A stretch of 8,608 nucleotides of DNA, from NCBI GenBank assembly GCA_913062745.1, contig CAJXXJ010000127.1, positions 1 to 8,608 on the forward strand. The letters run 5' to 3'. A program made the position numbers and the translations under genes. The notes under the pieces were generated by a model that ran no database searches, was not told the origin of the DNA, and worked only from the letters and a program-made list of their open reading frames with translations. This document shows, one piece after another, positions 6,386 to 8,608 of this stretch; position 1 is the first letter of the stretch, and every line of letters starts with the position of its first letter. Source of the DNA: an uncultured Phaeodactylibacter sp. GTDB lineage: Bacteria > Bacteroidota > Bacteroidia > Chitinophagales > Saprospiraceae.

Positions 6386-6413
6386 AAGGCTGCTCCCCGG
6401 AGCAGCCTTTTTT
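6386..6413 (+). terminator. Terminator of the AT-hook protein gene
   Basis: A perfect stem of 10-11 bp, AAGGCTGCTCC (6386-6396) with GGAGCAGCCTT (6399-6409), tight CC-centred loop, followed by a T run to 6413. It lies 32 bases after the stop codon. The remaining spacer to 6565 holds no gene I can see. Confidence 0.9.
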
Positions 6414-6565
6414 GTTCGCGCGCTTCCATTAATTTTTGTTGAAAAGCGGGGAAATGACCAATTCGCTTCAAAACGCGCTTTACCCGGTAGCCCGGAGCAA
6501 CTGTTTTCAGCCGGTGCCGTTTGGAAAGTTGATAATAATCTTCATTCCTTAAAACCTAATCAAGC

Positions 6566-7648
6566 ATGATTAAATTGACAAAAAACTGGAGCGCACTACT
6601 TGTACTGGCTCTGGCTGTATTCACTTTCTCCTGCGACAAGGAAGCGCAGATGGAGCAGGATGGCGTTATGCTCAGCGACATTGAGCAATTCCTGGGCGTA
6701 GAGATCAACGACCCGGCTGAGTTTCCGGAAACGCGCGAGCTGACGGATGCCGAAGTAGAGCGGGTAGTCGATTACCTCTACACGCAACTCAACCTCGATG
6801 CGAACGGCCAACCGGCAAGCGATGCGGTAAGCACCCGCAACCCGCTTTCCTTGTTCGAAATTGCAGTAGTCCGCACCCGGATGCTGCGCCGCATGATCCG
6901 CAACGAACAAACCGTTTTTGCACCGGAAGATGCCGTATTCGAATCACTGGGCCTCACGGATGTGGGCGCCATCTTCTCCTTCCCGGAAGACCAGCTGCAG
7001 CAAATTCTGGAGTACCACATCATCCCCGGTGAGCGGCTCTTTGCAGCGGACCTGGAAAACCGCTTCTACCCAACTATGCTGGGCCCGGCTGTAGAGGTCA
7101 ATACAGACAGCGGAGTCACCGTGAATGGCATCAGCGTTATTTCCGCTAACAACTTCAGCTCTGCTGCCATCAATAGCGTGATCCACGTCATTGACGGCCT
7201 GCTCGTTGCACCGGATCAGAACATCGTCGAAATTGCAATTGAATTTGCCAACGCAGACGATCCGCAGTTTACGCAGCTGGTAGCCGCAGTGGTACGCGCT
7301 GATTTGGCAGGAACGCTTTCCGGCCCCGGCCCCTTCACCGTATTTGCGCCTACTGATGCCGCATTCCAGGACCTGTATGACGCACTGGGCGTAGACGGCG
7401 TAGATGATATCGATGTGAGCCTGCTGACTGACGTACTGCTCTATCACGTGGTAGCCGGACGCGTATTCTCTACTGACCTCACCAATGGCCCGGTACAGAC
7501 GCTTAATGGAACCGTGATAGTGGATGTCAACAGCCTGACACTCGACGACAGCGGTACGCCCGATGAGGCGAACCTCATCCCGGGCTTGCTGAATGTACAG
7601 GGTACCAACGGCGTTGTCCACGTTATTGATAAGGTGCTGTTGCCTTAA
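6566..7648 (+). CDS. Lipoprotein with two fasciclin (FAS1) domains
   Basis: A 360-residue secreted lipoprotein. Residues 1-22 are a signal peptide (MIKLTKNW, then a hydrophobic core LLVLALAVF) ending in a bacteroidete-style lipobox TFSC with Cys23 as the lipidated residue. After a region of about 70 residues with no recognised fold come two FAS1 domains. The first (about 93-214) keeps TVFAPEDAVFESLG, EYHIIPGE and SVIHVIDGLL, but its opening helix is divergent (Arg-rich, RTRMLRRMIRNE). The second (about 218-360) is canonical: GPFTVFAPTDAAF, LLYHVVAGR, NGVVHVIDKVL. FAS1 domains mediate adhesion and matrix or cell-surface interactions. Charged residues DKE directly after the cysteine could act as a surface-export signal as in other Bacteroidota, but this is inference. 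Ends at the domain boundary, so no C-terminal sorting domain. Confidence 0.93.
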   Translation: MIKLTKNWSALLVLALAVFTFSCDKEAQMEQDGVMLSDIEQFLGVEINDPAEFPETRELTDAEVERVVDYLYTQLNLDANGQPASDAVSTRNPLSLFEIAVVRTRMLRRMIRNEQTVFAPEDAVFESLGLTDVGAIFSFPEDQLQQILEYHIIPGERLFAADLENRFYPTMLGPAVEVNTDSGVTVNGISVISANNFSSAAINSVIHVIDGLLVAPDQNIVEIAIEFANADDPQFTQLVAAVVRADLAGTLSGPGPFTVFAPTDAAFQDLYDALGVDGVDDIDVSLLTDVLLYHVVAGRVFSTDLTNGPVQTLNGTVIVDVNSLTLDDSGTPDEANLIPGLLNVQGTNGVVHVIDKVLLP

Positions 7649-7682
7649 GAGAAGCTTTCTGAAAGGCGAACTGAAAAAAACG

Positions 7683-7723
7683 AAAGCCCTGCGGCACAAG
7701 ATGCGGTCGCAGGGCTTTGTTTT
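7683..7723. terminator. Bidirectional terminator between the fasciclin lipoprotein and DUF202 genes
   Basis: A perfect 11-bp stem, AAAGCCCTGCG (7683-7693) with CGCAGGGCTTT (7708-7718), 14-base loop. On the plus strand it is followed by GTTTT; on the minus strand by CG and seven T (complement of 7674-7680). It can stop both converging transcripts and shares its AAAGCCCT arm with the terminator at 2583. Confidence 0.85.
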
Positions 7724-7790
7724 CCTAAAAAGTAGTTTGGTACGACAAACATACATTCTTTTTTAATAAGATGCAATGCCCCTGCCGCAA

Positions 7791-8054
7791 TTAAACCTTG
7801 TAGAACTCCTTAATATGCCGGCGCACATAAACCAGCCGCCCGGCCCCTACCGTAAGAATAACGGGGGAAAGAGCCAGTAAAAACCAGCCCAGAGGCCGGA
7901 TCTCTTCCAGAGCCGCTAATTCGAGTATAGCAAATCCTGCACTGAGGAAAACGACTGAAGTGCGGAAGTAAGCCAGAAAAGTGCGCTCATTGGCAAGGCG
8001 CGTACGCTCGATTGCCAGGATATCTCTAGTGATCAGGGGTGCTTTATCACTCAT
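7791..8054 (-). CDS. DUF202-family small membrane protein
   Basis: An 87-residue protein with the DUF202 hallmark LANERTFLAYFRTS (residues about 20-33), preceded by an acidic-basic lead MSDKAPLITRDILAIERTR. Two hydrophobic helices follow: VVFLSAGFAILELAAL and WFLLALSPVILTVGAGRLVYV, ending in the basic tail RRHIKEFYKV. The family (E. coli YidH and relatives; also the membrane part of fungal VTC polyphosphate-polymerase subunits) is widespread in inner membranes and its function in bacteria is not established. Length fits a single DUF202 domain. It is alone on its transcript, convergent with the fasciclin gene and divergent from the region at 8154. Family membership is confident, function unknown. 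Confidence 0.92.
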   Translation of the reverse strand: MSDKAPLITRDILAIERTRLANERTFLAYFRTSVVFLSAGFAILELAALEEIRPLGWFLLALSPVILTVGAGRLVYVRRHIKEFYKV

Positions 8055-8065
8055 GCTTTTTACTG

Positions 8066-8096
8066 CAAAAATGCGGGCTCCGGCCGTCCGGTAAAA
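8066..8096 (-). promoter_or_regulatory. Candidate Bacteroidota promoter of the DUF202 gene
   Basis: On the minus strand, CATTTTTG (8066-8073) is one base off TAnnTTTG, and TTTT (8093-8096) is one base off the -33 element TTTG with a 19-base spacer. The ATG at 8054 lies 11 bases beyond the -7 element, which would give a very short leader. Confidence 0.35.
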
Positions 8097-8141
8097 GGCA
8101 GTAGATCACAGAAAAACAAAAAATTGCCCGCTAATCCCTTG

Positions 8142-8149
8142 CATCTTTG
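8142..8149 (+). promoter_or_regulatory. Candidate -7 promoter element before the decayed reading frame
   Basis: CATCTTTG is one base off the consensus TAnnTTTG and stands four bases before an ATG at 8154, a spacing that would give a leaderless or near-leaderless message. No good -33 element is seen about 19-21 bases upstream. It may be a relic promoter of the broken frame or drive the downstream acetyltransferase. Confidence 0.3.
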
Positions 8150-8153
8150 CCAA

Positions 8154-8402
8154 ATGCCGCATACATTGCCCGCTCAAATGATTACGAGCAGGCCACATAT
8201 TACCATCTCATCATTTGCACTGCCGGTGCCGGCAAGAGCTCGTCGTCGCTTCCCTCGTCGCCCATAAGGGCGTCCACATCAACATATAACCCATCAGAGC
8301 GGGCATTTTATCCTGCCTTCCTTCTTCCCTACCGAAAAAACCGGATTGCTAATTTTTGACTTGAACGCAGCCCAGGCTGCAATTACCATATCCGTTGACC
8401 AC
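8154..8402 (+). pseudogene. Possible decayed small gene, frame-broken three times
   Basis: No single frame is open here, but coding-like pieces follow one another if one base is restored at each of three places: MPHTLPAQ (8154-8177, frame of 8154), then NDYEQATYYHLIICTAGAGK (8177-8236), then ELVVASLVAHKGVHINI (8236-8286), then THQSGHFILPSFFPTEKTG and on through LLIFDLNAAQAAITISVD (8289-8402). All three shifts are in the same direction (one base missing), two of them at short runs (AAA at 8176-8178; AAGAG for AAGGAG at 8234-8238). The stitched product would be about 84 residues with alternating hydrophobic segments; I do not recognise it. The last piece is in frame with the acetyltransferase start at 8403. 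It could be a pseudogene, base-call errors, or chance. Confidence 0.35.
8367..8380. repeat. Perfect 14-base inverted repeat upstream of the acetyltransferase
   Basis: GCAGCC (8367-8372) and GGCTGC (8375-8380) flank a CA centre, ending 22 bases before the ATG at 8403. Its position would suit an operator or a leader hairpin of an arginine operon. It does not match the E. coli ARG box, and it lies inside the coding-like segment, so it may be incidental. Confidence 0.3.
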
Positions 8403-8608
8403 ATGAAGTTTGAAATTCTTAACGCGGACGCTTCCCACGAAGTATTTGCTGAGGAAATCTGCCGCGAGTACGCCGAATCCGCCCGCGCCCGCGGCACCGG
8501 CATCGCACAGCGACAGCCCGAGTACATCCGTACCAAAATCCAGAATGGCAATGCCATTATCGCTCTTCAGGACGGCCAGGTAGCCGGCTTCTGCTACATC
8601 GAGGTGTG
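8403..8608 (+). CDS. GNAT-family N-acetyltransferase, N-terminal part only (arginine-operon type)
   Basis: The open frame runs 68 codons and leaves the window. It begins MKFEILNADASHEVFAEEIC and contains SARARGTGIA, PEYIRTKI, then NAIIALQDGQVAGFCYIEV, the first strands of a GNAT fold. From memory, these motifs (ARGTGIA..SPEYI, GFCYIE) mark a GNAT family that in Bacteroidota lies directly upstream of argG and the other arginine-biosynthesis genes, and I infer it acts in or near acetylated-arginine-intermediate synthesis. The acetyl-CoA-binding R/Q-x-x-G-x-G/A loop would lie beyond the window edge. The ATG at 8403 matches the usual family start; the frame is also open upstream to a stop at 8265-8267 but without an ATG. 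Confidence 0.82.
   Translation, partial: MKFEILNADASHEVFAEEICREYAESARARGTGIAQRQPEYIRTKIQNGNAIIALQDGQVAGFCYIEV

Noticed and set aside
6944..7756. A 270-codon open frame on the minus strand opposite the fasciclin gene
   Set aside because: It is antisense to a clearly real two-domain FAS1 gene, runs through the bidirectional terminator, and its translation is rich in Cys, His and Arg with no domain pattern.
8210..8245. A Walker A-like string (TAGAGKSS) in one frame
   Set aside because: The first glycine of GxxxxGK[ST] is missing and the frame has low-complexity Ser-rich sequence just after; not enough for an ATPase call.
1..8608. CRISPR array, tRNA/rRNA genes, insertion sequence ends, phage genes
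   Set aside because: No regularly spaced repeats, no cloverleaf, no transposase or integrase pattern and no terminal inverted repeats were found on reading both strands.

Overview
The window looks like chromosomal DNA of a moderate-GC member of the Bacteroidota, most likely a Saprospiria/Lewinella-type organism. The reasons are a promoter matching the Bacteroidota -7 element TAnnTTTG, the lack of clear Shine-Dalgarno sites, a fasciclin-domain lipoprotein with a bacteroidete-style lipobox, a receiver-Crp fusion regulator, and an acetyltransferase of the type that in this phylum sits at the head of arginine-biosynthesis operons. The lineage is inferred from these protein and promoter features; no marker gene is present.

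Layout. At the left edge (3 to about 224) is the C-terminal STAS domain of a SulP-type anion transporter. It is broken by an in-frame TAA and runs without a frame change into a PAS-histidine kinase (to 1385) that has lost the start of its PAS domain. Next, 23 bases on, is its probable partner (1409-2452): a receiver domain fused to a Crp/Fnr-type sensor and helix-turn-helix. Terminators at 2537-2570 and 2583-2608 close this operon, the second also serving a converging small membrane-protein gene (minus strand, 2670-2813). Still on the minus strand is a thioredoxin-TPR protein (3154-3927). It is divergent from a secreted, probably outer-membrane, protein (4047-4661), which is followed by truA (4713-5456). 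Then come a DNA-binding protein with a Lys/Ala/Pro-rich tail and AT-hook (5634-6353, own terminator), a two-FAS1-domain lipoprotein (6566-7648), a converging DUF202 membrane protein (minus, 7791-8054) sharing a terminator, an apparently decayed reading frame (8154-8402), and the start of a GNAT acetyltransferase running off the right edge (8403-8608).

How the parts work together. The kinase and receiver-Crp protein form a two-component pair whose output is transcriptional, with a nucleotide pocket lacking the residues that hold cAMP in E. coli CRP. The other genes are largely independent housekeeping or envelope functions: protein quality control, tRNA modification, chromatin architecture, surface adhesion and a small membrane protein. 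The most unusual points are the STAS/PAS junction at the left edge, the histone H1-like architecture of the 5634-6353 product, and the frame-broken stretch before the acetyltransferase. I saw no tRNA, rRNA, CRISPR array, insertion sequence or phage gene.
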